The notes under the pieces are model-generated. The model saw only the letters and a list, made by a program, of their open reading frames with translations, made no database searches and was not told where the DNA came from. Shown piece after piece: positions 1-8,200 of a stretch of 64,000 bases of DNA; within the stretch, counting starts at the first letter, position 1; the number at the start of each line of letters is the position of its first letter. Made by a program: the position numbers and the translations under genes. The stretch is from NCBI RefSeq assembly GCF_014205295.1, contig NZ_JACHNF010000001.1, forward strand, positions 5,456,001-5,520,000, read 5' to 3'. Source of the stretch: Kribbella solani (lineage in GTDB: Bacteria > Actinomycetota > Actinomycetes > Propionibacteriales > Kribbellaceae).

Positions 1-120
1 TCCATCGACCACGTCACTGCCGACGGCACCGAAACCACCTCCCGCGCTACACGCGTCTTCCGGCAGTCCGGGAGCACCTGGCAGCTGATCCACCAGCATC
101 TGTCCTATCCGGCATCGTAG
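1..120 (+). CDS. SnoaL/NTF2-like protein, C-terminal end only
   Basis: The frame is open from the first base and ends at TAG (118-120), giving the last 39 residues of a protein whose start lies outside the window. The tail RVFRQSG.TWQLIHQHLSYP is the final beta-strand pattern of SnoaL-like/DUF4440 (NTF2-fold) proteins, where an arginine-valine-phenylalanine strand is followed by W.L.H.H.S. Members are small ligand-binding or steroid-isomerase-like proteins, often of unknown substrate. Function cannot be set from this fragment. Confidence 0.7.
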   Translation, partial: SIDHVTADGTETTSRATRVFRQSGSTWQLIHQHLSYPAS

Positions 121-396
121 TCACCGGCAAGGCGGACTATCGCGTCGATCACCAGCTGCGGTTCACGGAGGTTGGTCAGCTGGACGACGGGGACCTGTAC
201 CTCCGGCAGCCGGTCGTAGACCGCTGGGTCTTCCTGGAGGTACGGGTCGTCGTCCAGCTCCGTCTCGGCCGTGCCCGGCACGTTCGAGCGGAGTAGAACG
301 AGGCCATGGACCTGTCCCGGGTGCCCGAGTGTGTACTCGAGCGCCGTGCCGCCTCCCATCGACCAACCGACCAGGAGGACGCGCTGAACGGATCGT
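105..396 (-). pseudogene. alpha/beta hydrolase remnant
   Basis: The minus strand encodes VLLVGWSMGGGTALEY, the nucleophile elbow (G-W-S-M-G-G) of alpha/beta hydrolases, then HPGQVHGLVLL and about 60 more residues. The reading frame is closed by a stop just upstream of the elbow, so the N-terminal half with the oxyanion strand is missing. Only about 85-95 residues remain of a fold that normally needs about 260, and the usual catalytic Asp and His regions are not recognisable. It overlaps the end of the SnoaL gene and abuts the acyltransferase stop at 396. I read it as a decayed gene; a short functional ORF starting at ATG 359 is unlikely because it would begin at the catalytic serine. Confidence 0.6.
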
Positions 397-1403
397 CATC
401 TCCATTTCTTCAGCATGCCTGTTCGGTGGTACCAGTGCCGTCCAGCACGCAGGTGCGCTACGAAGGCTCGCTGCAACGTGGTGTCCTGAGGAATCCGAGC
501 GAGTCCCTCCTCAGTCAGCGCATCCGCAGGCACTGGTAGCTGCAGACCGAGGCGCAGCAGGTCGCGGTCACCGTCAGACGGGTCCGCCACCGGCAGCTGC
601 GGTAGTAGATCGAAGCGCTGCTGGAAGCGGATGATGTTGGAGTCAGGACGCAGGTACTCGGCCAGCTGCGGGTCCAGCAGCCAGGAGTGGCAGACAAACC
701 CGGACAGCGGCTCCTCCGGGAACCAGTGGCCGAACGACTCGACCGCAGCGGCAACAGACTGTTCCGACGCGTGTACGTCAAGGGCGCCGCTCGGTGGGAT
801 GTGCATCGACAACACATGGCCCGACACACCATCGCCCAGCCCCAGCTGAGTACGCGTGTATCCGTGACGCCCGATCTCGTACTCAGCACCCCGGAATCGC
901 AGCGGCGCGGTCCACATCGTCGACAGTCCGGTTCCAGCCGGCCCAAAGGTCCGTCTGTGCGTGGCCAGCTGTTGACCCAGCGCAGCGACCGTGACCACGG
1001 TGATCGACTCCGGTACACCGCGCTGTGCGTGTAGTTCGAGCAACCGCGGCAGATTGGCCAGCAGCGCCCACGCACCGGCGAACAGCCCGACAGCTGACGC
1101 ATCCGGTGAAACTGCAGGCCACGACGTGAACCCGGACGGCGGAAGTGCCTGACCCAGGTCCCGCGTGACCTCTGCGGACAGTGCGGAGGTGATCGTCCAC
1201 CAGTCCGGGTCACTGTCCGGGTCGGGGCGCGCCGCGAGCATCTCCTCACGGTCGGCTGCCTGCACACCGCAGTACGCCAGGAGCTCCTCGGCGTTGTCCG
1301 GCAGCCGCAGCTCGTCCTCCACCTGCTGGAGCCTGCTCCGTTCCCACTCCGGGAATCCCAACCGCTCAGCCGCGCCCACCACATCCGCCCTCAGTACAGC
1401 CAC
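396..1403 (-). CDS. GNAT-like acyltransferase domain protein
   Basis: The product has 335 residues. GTG start at 1403 is supported by AAGGAG eight bases upstream. The layout, an N-terminal helical part followed by a C-terminal part with FRGAEYEIGRHGYTRTQLGL and VSGHVLSMHIPPSGAL, resembles the actinobacterial acyltransferase family with separate NAT N-terminal and GNAT-like C-terminal domains (remembered family, not searched). The end, FGHWFPEEPLSGFVCHSWLL, is a conserved signature of that family. Its substrate is unknown. It is monocistronic, with the hydrolase remnant behind it and a divergent DinB gene ahead. Confidence 0.7.
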   Translation of the reverse strand: MAVLRADVVGAAERLGFPEWERSRLQQVEDELRLPDNAEELLAYCGVQAADREEMLAARPDPDSDPDWWTITSALSAEVTRDLGQALPPSGFTSWPAVSPDASAVGLFAGAWALLANLPRLLELHAQRGVPESITVVTVAALGQQLATHRRTFGPAGTGLSTMWTAPLRFRGAEYEIGRHGYTRTQLGLGDGVSGHVLSMHIPPSGALDVHASEQSVAAAVESFGHWFPEEPLSGFVCHSWLLDPQLAEYLRPDSNIIRFQQRFDLLPQLPVADPSDGDRDLLRLGLQLPVPADALTEEGLARIPQDTTLQRAFVAHLRAGRHWYHRTGMLKKWR

Positions 1404-1521
1404 CCTCAGCTCCTTCCGCCGCGTTCAGTCGACCCCATCACGGGCCGCCGCTCGCGCGCACGCCGTTTGTGTCGGACGTCACCCGTAGGCTCGATCCGAT
1501 CTCGACAACTAGGAGTGCGTG

Positions 1522-2259
1522 ATGGCGAAGTTCGGTCGGTCCGACGATCTGAAGGGCGCGGAGTTCTTCGAGGTGAACCTGCACGGCGCACGGTTCCTCG
1601 AGTGCGATCTGTCCGGCGTGGTGATGCGCGGCATCGACATCCAGGCAGGCGACATCGACTCACCCTGGCTGGGCGAGGTCGGGGCCAGTCTGAAGATCAA
1701 CGGCATCGAGGTGGCGCCGTACGTCGACGCCGAGCTCAACCGGCTGTTCCCCGGCCGGGCGGACCGGTTCGCGCCGGATCCGGACGGGTTGCGTACGGCC
1801 TGGGCCGCGATCGAACGGACCTGGTCAGCGCTGGCCGACCGGGTCGCCGGCATGCCGGAGGGAACGGTCGACGCGTCGGTAGGCGGCGAGTGGTCGTTCG
1901 CGCAGACGCAGCGGCACCTGGTGCACGCCACCGACATCTGGCTGGGCCGTGCGGTTCTCCAGCTCGAGCAGCCGTTGCACCGGTTCGGGCTGCCGCACGA
2001 CAGCACCAGCCTGGACAAGTCCAGCTTCGCCGCGGAGCCCCCGACGTACGCCGAGGTGCTTGAGGCCCGCGCGGACCGGGTCGGCATGGTGCGCGACTAC
2101 CTCGCGGCCGTCACCCCAGAGCTGCTCGACGAACCTCGGACGGACCCGTGGTCCCCAGCGAACGCCGTGACGGTCCGCTCCTGCCTGCACGTGATCCTCG
2201 GTGAGGAGTGGGAGCACCACCGCTTCATCACCCGCGACCTCGACACGCTGGCGGGCTGA
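1522..2259 (+). CDS. DinB-family protein with pentapeptide-like N-terminus
   Basis: The product has 245 residues. ATG at 1522 sits six bases after AGGAG (1511-1515); the in-frame GTG at 1519 would be too close to that site. Residues ~10-40 (FFEVNLHGARFLECDLSGVV) follow the A(D/N)LXX rhythm of pentapeptide repeats. From about residue 90 the DinB/mycothiol-dependent four-helix fold appears, with histidines in QRHLVHATD and a C-terminal EWEHHRF that would form the usual metal site. DinB members include thiol-dependent transferases and damage-induced proteins; no substrate can be assigned here. Confidence 0.75.
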   Translation: MAKFGRSDDLKGAEFFEVNLHGARFLECDLSGVVMRGIDIQAGDIDSPWLGEVGASLKINGIEVAPYVDAELNRLFPGRADRFAPDPDGLRTAWAAIERTWSALADRVAGMPEGTVDASVGGEWSFAQTQRHLVHATDIWLGRAVLQLEQPLHRFGLPHDSTSLDKSSFAAEPPTYAEVLEARADRVGMVRDYLAAVTPELLDEPRTDPWSPANAVTVRSCLHVILGEEWEHHRFITRDLDTLAG

Positions 2260-2306
2260 GTGCGGCCTGCCGCGGAGCCCTCGAACGCGCCCCGCGGCCC
2301 AGGCGG

Positions 2307-2660
2307 TCACATCTCAGGGTCGTCCATGAACCTGCGCACGTCCTGCGCGCACCGGCAGGCAACCGCCACCTTCTCGGCCCACTTCAGCGCTTCTTCCCGC
2401 GTCGGCACGTCGACGATGGTCACACCGCCGATCAGCTCCTTGCTCTCCGGGTACGGCCCGTCCGTCACCATCCCGTCGACAGCCACCACGGCCGGCTGGA
2501 CGTCCCCGTCGTCGTAACTGAACCCGCCCCCGAAGACGAAGACACCGGCGTCCATGGCCTCCTGAATCACCGCGTGCGCCGCCCGTCCCACCTCCGGGAT
2601 CTCCGCCTCGGAGATGTGGTCCATCGCGCCTCGGTCGAACGAAATCATGTACCGCGCCAT
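2307..2660 (-). CDS. YCII-related protein
   Basis: The product has 117 residues. The start at 2660 is chosen because AGGAG lies eight bases upstream and the protein then begins MARYMISF, the typical first strand of YCII/DGPF-type proteins. The core G-P-Y-P-E-S-K-E motif followed by I-G-G (about residues 70-82) marks the ferredoxin-like YCII fold, often found beside ECF sigma factors or reductases. It lies 79 bp downstream of the DHFR-like gene on the same strand and may be co-transcribed with it. The biochemical role is unknown. Confidence 0.8.
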   Translation of the reverse strand: MARYMISFDRGAMDHISEAEIPEVGRAAHAVIQEAMDAGVFVFGGGFSYDDGDVQPAVVAVDGMVTDGPYPESKELIGGVTIVDVPTREEALKWAEKVAVACRCAQDVRRFMDDPEM

Positions 2661-2739
2661 CACGCCGCTCCTAGTCCCGGCAGCCGCCGTCAGCCGCCAC
2701 TCACCCCTGCAACGAACGGCAGAACCCGATTCCGACAGG

Positions 2740-3315
2740 TCAAGCCGGACGTACTGGACGGTAGCGGACATTGATCTCTACCGAGGGGTCATCGCCGTTG
2801 AGCAATTCGAGCCGGACCGGGGACCCACCGGGGTTGTCGAACAGGCGGACCCCGTCACCGAGCAGCACCGGAACGATGTGCAGGTCGATCTCGTCGATCA
2901 GCCCGCGCTCGAGCAGCTGCCGGCCGATCGAGGCGGACAGGATCTCAAGGTTCTTGCCGCCGGCCGCCGCTAGCCCGATCCGGACCGCCTCGGCCACATC
3001 GCAGTTGAGGAACGTGGTGTCCGGGGTCGGCGGGGCGTCCTCCGGGTGATGGGTGAGGATGAACACCTGCCCTTCCCAGGCGCCGCCGTACGTGGTGCCG
3101 GCGTCCGGGTAGGCATCGAAGCCGTCGCGGCCACCGAGTACGGCGCCGGTCGTCTCGACGTACTCCTGGATCAGGTCGGGCCGGGAGGCGGTCACACCCG
3201 CCAGCCAGCCCATTTCGTGGTTCGGACCGGCGACGAACCCGTCCAGCGACATCGAGAAGTGCCAGAGCACCTTCCCGGCGGCAGTCTGTGGTTCGGTATC
3301 CGGAAGCGAGGCCAT
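2740..3315 (-). CDS. RibD C-terminal/DHFR-like reductase
   Basis: The product has 191 residues. It carries the RibD_C/dihydrofolate-reductase fold: WHFSMSLDGFVAGP near the N-terminus (substrate strand), GAVLGGRDGFD, and GGKNLEILSASIGRQLLERGLIDEIDLHIVPVLLGDGVRLF, the NADPH-binding segment. Start at 3315 is preceded by a GGAG. Stand-alone members reduce unknown pteridine- or flavin-like substrates and are abundant in actinomycetes. A second family member is at 46446. It is divergent from the LysR gene with a 123-bp shared promoter region, so LysR control of this gene is plausible. Confidence 0.85.
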   Translation of the reverse strand: MASLPDTEPQTAAGKVLWHFSMSLDGFVAGPNHEMGWLAGVTASRPDLIQEYVETTGAVLGGRDGFDAYPDAGTTYGGAWEGQVFILTHHPEDAPPTPDTTFLNCDVAEAVRIGLAAAGGKNLEILSASIGRQLLERGLIDEIDLHIVPVLLGDGVRLFDNPGGSPVRLELLNGDDPSVEINVRYRPVRPA

Positions 3316-3383
3316 CAATACTCCAGGTGTTCCTTGTCGGTGCCGTGAGGGCGCTGTCACAACGATCCTGGCTGGCCGACGAC

Positions 3384-3407
3384 CGCGGATCAACGAGCGA
3401 ATCCGCG
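3384..3407. promoter_or_regulatory. candidate LysR operator
   Basis: Perfect 7-bp arms CGCGGAT (3384-3390) and ATCCGCG (3401-3407) are separated by 10 bases in the divergent intergenic region between the DHFR-like gene and the LysR gene. Spacing and location fit a LysR-type site. A TTGACA hexamer follows at 3411-3416. Binding is inferred only. Confidence 0.5.
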
Positions 3408-3438
3408 CGATTGACAAGCGGGACTGAATAATGCCGGT

Positions 3439-4299
3439 ATGGAGCGACAGGACATCGAGGTGTTCCTCGCGCTGGCCGAGGAGCTTCACTTCGCCCGCAC
3501 CGCCGAGCGACTCCGGTTGACACCGGCCGCGGTCAGCCAGTCGCTCAAGCGTGTGGAGCGCCGGCTCGGTGCCCCGCTGTTCACCAGAACCACCCGGCGG
3601 GTGGACCTGACGCCATTGGGCAGTCAGTTCCTCGCAGACTTGGCGCCCGCGTACGGGCAGGTCCAGGCCGCGATCGCGCGTGCCGTTGCCGCTGGTCATG
3701 GACTGATCGGGGACTTGCGGCTGGGCTACATGTCAGCCGCTGTGACCGGCCCCCTGCTCGCACTGGTCGACAGCTTCCGCGCCCAGACCCCCGACGTCTC
3801 GGTCAGCATCCAGGAGACCACCCTCGCCGACCTGTACGGACCACTGCGCCGGGCTGAGGTCGACCTGTGCGTACTCCCACTGCCCGTCGCCGAACCAGAT
3901 CTCACCACCGGACCCACACTGCTGTCCGAGGCGGCAGCACTGGCTGTTCCGACTGGACACCGGCTCGCCCAGCTGGACTCGATCACGGCCGCCGACCTGG
4001 GCGATGAGCCGTTCCTGTTCGCCCAGAACCTTCCCCGCTACTGGATCGACCATCACCTACCGGCACCTGCCGAGTCCGTACGAACCACCAGCCTGGCCGG
4101 CTTCCAGGAAGTCCTGGCGTACGTGGTCTCCGGCCAAGGGGTAGCCGTGGTCGGCGCCCAAACCGACCGCCTGTACCCCCGCCCCGGCCTAACCTGCGTC
4201 CCCCTCGGGGACACCGCACCGTTCGACTACGCCCTCACTTGGCGAACCGAAACCATTCCACCGCTCGCCAAGGCCTTCTTGACCCACGCCAGCACCTGA
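3439..4299 (+). CDS. LysR-family transcriptional regulator
   Basis: The product has 286 residues. The N-terminus ERQDIEVFLALAEELHFARTAERLRLTPAAVSQSLKRVERRLGAPLFTRTTRRVDLT is a textbook LysR winged helix-turn-helix, followed from about residue 90 by the periplasmic-binding-like effector domain (LRLGYMSA, DLCVLPLPV). The gene is divergent from the DHFR-like reductase. Its stop codon (4297-4299) is immediately followed by the first base of the integrated element's left repeat, so before integration it ended right beside the tRNA-Ser gene. Confidence 0.92.
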   Translation: MERQDIEVFLALAEELHFARTAERLRLTPAAVSQSLKRVERRLGAPLFTRTTRRVDLTPLGSQFLADLAPAYGQVQAAIARAVAAGHGLIGDLRLGYMSAAVTGPLLALVDSFRAQTPDVSVSIQETTLADLYGPLRRAEVDLCVLPLPVAEPDLTTGPTLLSEAAALAVPTGHRLAQLDSITAADLGDEPFLFAQNLPRYWIDHHLPAPAESVRTTSLAGFQEVLAYVVSGQGVAVVGAQTDRLYPRPGLTCVPLGDTAPFDYALTWRTETIPPLAKAFLTHAST

Positions 4300-4365
4300 T
4301 CTGAGCGGAGGGCGTGGGATTCGAACCCACGATGACGGTCACCCGCCATACCGGTTTTCAAGACC
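4300..4365. repeat. attL: 66-bp copy of the tRNA-Ser 3' part
   Basis: These 66 bases are identical to 16742-16807. They cover the tRNA-Ser 3' end through the anticodon loop plus one side of the anticodon stem. Sequence diverges immediately outside on both sides (A versus T before, G versus A after). This is the displaced original end of the tRNA gene and marks the left boundary of the integrated element. Confidence 0.92.
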
Positions 4366-4438
4366 GAGGCCTGTCGCAAGCCCGAATGTGGCTCTGACCT
4401 GCATGGGAGCATCTTCCCGGGTCCGCGCCGGCGGGCAC

Positions 4439-4456
4439 TTTGACACAGATTTGCCG
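4439..4456 (+). repeat. candidate integrase arm site, left
   Basis: TTTGACACAGATTTGCCG at 74 bp inside attL matches TTTTGACATGGATTTGGCG at 16613-16631, 111 bp inside the right repeat, in the same orientation. Both are preceded by GGGTCC. This fits arm-type binding sites for a tyrosine integrase. The role is inferred from position and pairing only. Confidence 0.4.
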
Positions 4457-4473
4457 TAGGGGCCTAGGAACGC

Positions 4474-4512
4474 CGAACCCGCCCGCTGCTACCAAGGCAG
4501 TGGGCGGGTTCG
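4474..4512 (-). terminator. terminator after integrase
   Basis: A 16-bp stem with one mismatch (CGAACCCGCCCGCTGC at 4474-4489 against 4497-4512) has a 7-base loop and lies 15 bp beyond the integrase stop. It is GC-rich, and no strong T-tract is visible on the minus strand. It would end the leftward transcript before attL. Confidence 0.6.
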
Positions 4513-4526
4513 GGACGGAGCATGCG

Positions 4527-5900
4527 TCACCCTCTAAGGATCACCTCTATTCGGTCCAGCGCCTGCTCCTCCATCCCGTCCAGACACTTCGCGTAGATCC
4601 GCATCAGCACCTCCAGGGACTGACCAGCCCACTCGGAGACCCGCTGTGGGTCCACCCCGCTCGCCAGCCACGTTGATACCGCCGCATGCCGGAGATCGTA
4701 GGGACGCTTCGCGAGGTTCGAGGCCAGCGCGAACTTCTCACCAAATACGAGGATGCGCGCCCGACGCCACACATCTTGGTAGGTCTTCCCGGGGACAGCA
4801 CCACCGCTCCCCCCTCGGAACAGCCGGCCGAACTCGTCGACGCCGAACTCGGCCAGATGCCAATGAAACAAGGCGGTTTGCTTCGACGGACAGGGCGCCC
4901 AGCGACCAGTGCCTTTCTCCCGGTGCTTCAACTGCCGCCGATCGCGCGAGTCACCGCTGTCCGTCCATGCGCTACCTGCGAACGGGTTCGACTCAGTTAG
5001 GTACAGCTTGCCCCGGCCTTCTTCTGGAATGTGGAGATTCGGCTCGCACAGGTCCACTGCCTCTCCCGGACGCAGCGCGGAGTAGTACATGCTCCCGAAG
5101 AAGGTCTTCAGCATCGGCCCAGCACCTGGCAGTCTCCCAACCGCCTCGATCAACTCTTCGGCTTGCTCCGGATTCGGCACAGTCGCTGGGTCAACTACGT
5201 CGGACGTATGCGTGGGCCGCGCCGCCTTCTTGACCGTCGTCATCGGATTCTTCACGAGATAGCCCTGTTCGATTGCGTACTCACACAGGTTCCACAGCAC
5301 CGCGCGTCGGCGGCCCGTGTAGGTGTGCGATGCTGCCGTGCCGTCGAGCTTGTTGCCCACCGCATCCATTGCCGTTCGGATTGTGTCTTTCCGTGCGAGA
5401 TCAGCCAAGGGCTTGCTGCTACGCGCGGCCCACTTCAGCAGCTCCTTCACATCATCCGGAGCAGCGTCCCGGTGAGCCGTATTGAAGGCCCATTTGTGCA
5501 GTGCGCTCCGTAGCGCCTTTGCCTCCGCGCCGGCCTTACTCCCCTTGAGCATCACCGGCGTCACGGCGACGAGCGCGTCAGCAATACTGCGCCTGCTGTT
5601 GGCAGCCGCTTTCGGCCACTTCATGTCTACGTACTCACACGCGAATTCGTAGAAGGTCATCTTGATGATTGCTGCGCGAGCCTCAGAGATCGGCCGCCCA
5701 GTGTCCACGTAGAACGCCTCACCGCGCCCGACCGCCGCGTAGAGCTTGTTCTGCTCGCCCTTGGCCAGAGTGATGTTCGTGAAGGAAAGGCCGTGTACCT
5801 CACCGGCAACCGACCACCGAACCCGGTAGGTCTCCTTTCCGTTGACACGCTTGTAGATCTGGAACTTGTCGAAGATCCGCACATCGAAAGTGGTCTCCAT
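4527..5900 (-). CDS. int: tyrosine-recombinase integrase
   Basis: The product has 457 residues and catalyses site-specific recombination between the element and tRNA-Ser. The catalytic pattern is visible: Arg in YSALRPGEAVDL (about residue 276), R-H in RPYDLRHAAVSTWLASG (about 403-406), a helix GVDPQRVSEWAGQS, and the nucleophile Tyr in RIYAKCLDG (about 436). The N-terminal ~200 residues contain an AP2-like/SAM-like DNA-binding part. The start ATG at 5900 shares one base with the stop of xis and has GGAGG upstream, so translation is coupled. Position next to attL is standard for AICEs. Confidence 0.95.
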   Translation of the reverse strand: METTFDVRIFDKFQIYKRVNGKETYRVRWSVAGEVHGLSFTNITLAKGEQNKLYAAVGRGEAFYVDTGRPISEARAAIIKMTFYEFACEYVDMKWPKAAANSRRSIADALVAVTPVMLKGSKAGAEAKALRSALHKWAFNTAHRDAAPDDVKELLKWAARSSKPLADLARKDTIRTAMDAVGNKLDGTAASHTYTGRRRAVLWNLCEYAIEQGYLVKNPMTTVKKAARPTHTSDVVDPATVPNPEQAEELIEAVGRLPGAGPMLKTFFGSMYYSALRPGEAVDLCEPNLHIPEEGRGKLYLTESNPFAGSAWTDSGDSRDRRQLKHREKGTGRWAPCPSKQTALFHWHLAEFGVDEFGRLFRGGSGGAVPGKTYQDVWRRARILVFGEKFALASNLAKRPYDLRHAAVSTWLASGVDPQRVSEWAGQSLEVLMRIYAKCLDGMEEQALDRIEVILRG

Positions 5901-6106
5901 CAGGCTGCCTCCTCCCGGCTGTCAAGCCATCGCTCAAGCTCGATTCGGCGTACCCGGATCTCCCCGTTGGGGAGCTTGATGCAGCGGGGTCCGATCCGCT
6001 TCACCCGCCACTCGTAGAAGGTGGAGCGAGATACGCCCAGGTCGGCGCACACTTCAGCAACCGTCAGTCGCTCACGGCTGCTGATGGCAGTAGTCGCGGT
6101 GCTCAT
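5900..6106 (-). CDS. xis: excisionase / MerR-like HTH protein
   Basis: The product has 68 residues. LTVAEVCADLGVSRSTFYEWR followed by the wing IKLPNGEIRVRRIELERWL is the AlpA/Xis-type winged helix used as the directionality factor for excision. An AAGGAG lies 11 bases before ATG 6106. The stop overlaps the int start by one base. Transcription comes from the rep operon through the iteron-like block just upstream, so that block may regulate excision. Confidence 0.88.
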   Translation of the reverse strand: MSTATTAISSRERLTVAEVCADLGVSRSTFYEWRVKRIGPRCIKLPNGEIRVRRIELERWLDSREEAA

Positions 6107-6139
6107 TGGGGAGGGATCTCCTTCGGTCCAACGGGTGGT

Positions 6140-6230
6140 GTGGGACATCTGGGACAGTTCGGCCATGCGGGTGTCCCAGGTGTTTGTGCAGGTCAGAGGT
6201 GGGTCTGGGACTCTGGGACACCTGGGACAG
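6140..6230. repeat. iteron-like block, left copy (inverted relative to 16420-16508)
   Basis: The block contains heptamer TGGGACA at 6141, 6150, 6214 and 6223 (two pairs spaced 9 bp) and one inverted TGTCCCA at 6172, around a core GTTTGTGCAGGTCAGAGG (6182-6199). The whole block is repeated in inverted orientation near the right end. The rightmost part lies inside the 3' end of the rep ATPase gene and the rest lies between rep and xis. Confidence 0.85.
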
Positions 6231-7287
6231 CGCTGGTGTCGGGTGGGTAGTAGCGGCCTCCGTCGCGGCGGTGTAGTTGGCCGTCGTCGGCCATTCGTCC
6301 GCAGGTTCTGCGGATGGTTTCGCGGTCGTGTCCGAGCGCGTCGGAAATGGCCTTGGGCGTGGCCCCAGGCGACTGTCGGAGGTACGTAAGGATCGCGGCG
6401 CGGGTGCTGTGCAAGGTGTGGTCGATCGCCGCGCCGGCCAGCAGCTCCCACGTGCCGGTGCTGGCGTCGAACCGCATGGCGCGTTCGGCTTCGTCCACGT
6501 CGCGGCCAGTGATGTGGAGTACGCCGTCTGCTTCGCCGCGTGGTCGTTTGAGCGCCATGATGGTGTCGGCGGCGCCGACGATTCCGTTGGTGCCGGACAG
6601 TTCGGCGGTGAAGTCGTCGGCGGCCATCTTGCGCAGGTGGTGCACGAGCACGACCGCGATCCCGTAGTTGTCCGCGATGCTCTTGGCGCGGCCCATTGCG
6701 AGGTAGTCGGCGTCGTACGGCGACATGCCGGACGGAGTCTCACCGCGCACCTTGGCGAACACGTCGATCACGACCAGGCGCCCGTTCGGCCGGGTGTCGA
6801 GCCATCCACGGATGGCGTCGGCGCCGCCGTCGGGCAGGGTCGGGAACTCGGTCAGCAGCGTCAGCCCGGCCGGTGCCGGGGTGTCGCCCAGGATCTTGCC
6901 CATACGGCTTTGCAGCCGTCGCGGGGTGTCTTCCAACGCGAGGTAGAGCACGTCGCCGGGATCAACGGCCACCTCGCCGAGCACCTTGCCTCCGGCGGCG
7001 ATCCCGAGCGCGAGACAGAGCGCCAGCCACGACTTGCCTGCCTTGGGTGCCCCGGCCAGTAGCGACAACCCTTCGGGGATGAGACCGGGCACAGCCCAGC
7101 GTGGCGGCGGGAACTCTTCGGCCATCAGTCGGTCGGCGGTCCAGGCGTTCGCGAACGGATCGGCCTTTACCGGCCGGGCCGGTTCGGGATCGGCTCGTTC
7201 TTCGAGTGGCGGTAGCCAGTCGGGGTAGATCACCTCAGCCATCCGGTAGGTCTCGTCCGGATCGGGCTCCCACGCGGGCTCGATCAT
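6193..7287 (-). CDS. RepA-like RecA-fold ATPase
   Basis: The product has 364 residues. Walker A is in SLLAGAPKAGKSWLALCLALG (about residues 90-105), Walker B-like GRLVVIDVFAKVRG at about 190, and a sensor segment AVVLVHHLRKM at about 220. This is the AAA_25/RepA hexameric helicase family used for plasmid replication. The last 90 residues look like a small winged-helix domain (AILTYLRQSPGATPKAISDALG). ATG 7287 overlaps the primase-polymerase stop by four bases (ATGA). Together the two proteins probably replicate the excised element. Confidence 0.88.
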   Translation of the reverse strand: MIEPAWEPDPDETYRMAEVIYPDWLPPLEERADPEPARPVKADPFANAWTADRLMAEEFPPPRWAVPGLIPEGLSLLAGAPKAGKSWLALCLALGIAAGGKVLGEVAVDPGDVLYLALEDTPRRLQSRMGKILGDTPAPAGLTLLTEFPTLPDGGADAIRGWLDTRPNGRLVVIDVFAKVRGETPSGMSPYDADYLAMGRAKSIADNYGIAVVLVHHLRKMAADDFTAELSGTNGIVGAADTIMALKRPRGEADGVLHITGRDVDEAERAMRFDASTGTWELLAGAAIDHTLHSTRAAILTYLRQSPGATPKAISDALGHDRETIRRTCGRMADDGQLHRRDGGRYYPPDTSAVPGVPESQTHL

Positions 7288-8162
7288 GCCGCCACCTGAC
7301 GCGGGCGCTTCGCCCCAGCCCGCAGCCCGGACGAGATCGTCTTGTCGGCTTCCCACGCCGTGTAGGCGCCGGCCGCAACCTGTGCCGCTGCTGCGTCGGT
7401 GAGGACGGTTCGCACCTCCGTTTCGGTGAGGGAGCCACCGGCAACGAGCTGACCCAATGCGATGGCGGCGGTGTAGAGAATGTGGTTGCGCTGACCTTCG
7501 ACAGCGGTCATGACCCGCTGGGTCTCGGCGCGGATCGCGGCCGCGAGGTACCCGGATCGGCGGGCGATGGGCAGGTGCACCGGCAACTCCTGCTGCAGGG
7601 GCTGAGGCGCGGGCGTGAGCGCCTCCAGGAGCCACTGGGGAAGCTGCAGGGCTTGTGCATCGTGGACGGTGGTGTAGAGGCCTCCAGCGACCGACGAGCC
7701 TGCACCGACGACGTACCCGCCGTGTGCCCGGGTGTCGACAAGCCATCCCAACCGGCCTTGGGTGTTGCGCAGCATGGTCCCAACCGGTGCGGTGAAGTAC
7801 AGATGTTCGCCCGCTTGGCCGGTACAGACGGTGTGAGTGGTCAGCGGGTAGAGCTGTCCGGCCTTGTCTGCAAGGGATGCGAGTACATCCGCACCGCACG
7901 TGATGCCCGGTAGCCGCCATGCCTCAGGTGCTTCCTGCCCCGGCTTGGCCCTGTCCAGGTCAAGCACCACCAGGCCGGACGGGCCGCAGGCGATGCCGAC
8001 GCCGTAGGGACGGGTCGACCAGCACCGTTCAATCCTGCCCGTGTTCGTGGTGGCGCGCTTCTCCCAGTCCTTCACTGCGGGGTGCTTGCTGCCAGGTTGC
8101 AGCGGGAACACGTGCCAGCCACGCTCGCTCGCCGCAAGCGCGGCCGCCAGTGGGACGTTCAT
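7284..8162 (-). CDS. bifunctional DNA primase-polymerase (Prim-Pol)
   Basis: The product has 292 residues. The N-terminus AAALAASERGWHVFPLQPGSK is the classic start of the Prim-Pol (AEP superfamily) domain in plasmids and AICEs. Motif I is seen as GLVVLDLDRA (about residues 65-74), with GEHLYFTAPVG and the histidine-containing DTRAHGGYVVGAGS as motifs II-III. AGGAG precedes ATG 8162. It is coupled by ATGA to the ATPase, so it acts in replication initiation of the element. The C-terminal ~90 residues are helical. Confidence 0.9.
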   Translation of the reverse strand: MNVPLAAALAASERGWHVFPLQPGSKHPAVKDWEKRATTNTGRIERCWSTRPYGVGIACGPSGLVVLDLDRAKPGQEAPEAWRLPGITCGADVLASLADKAGQLYPLTTHTVCTGQAGEHLYFTAPVGTMLRNTQGRLGWLVDTRAHGGYVVGAGSSVAGGLYTTVHDAQALQLPQWLLEALTPAPQPLQQELPVHLPIARRSGYLAAAIRAETQRVMTAVEGQRNHILYTAAIALGQLVAGGSLTETEVRTVLTDAAAAQVAAGAYTAWEADKTISSGLRAGAKRPRQVAA

Positions 8163-8200
8163 CGGAGATCTCCTGTCTGGGTGCAGGCGTTTCGCGGGGG

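Noticed and set aside
3425-3441. Promoter -10 for the LysR gene
   Set aside because: A TTGACA is present, but no AT-rich hexamer lies at a proper spacing.
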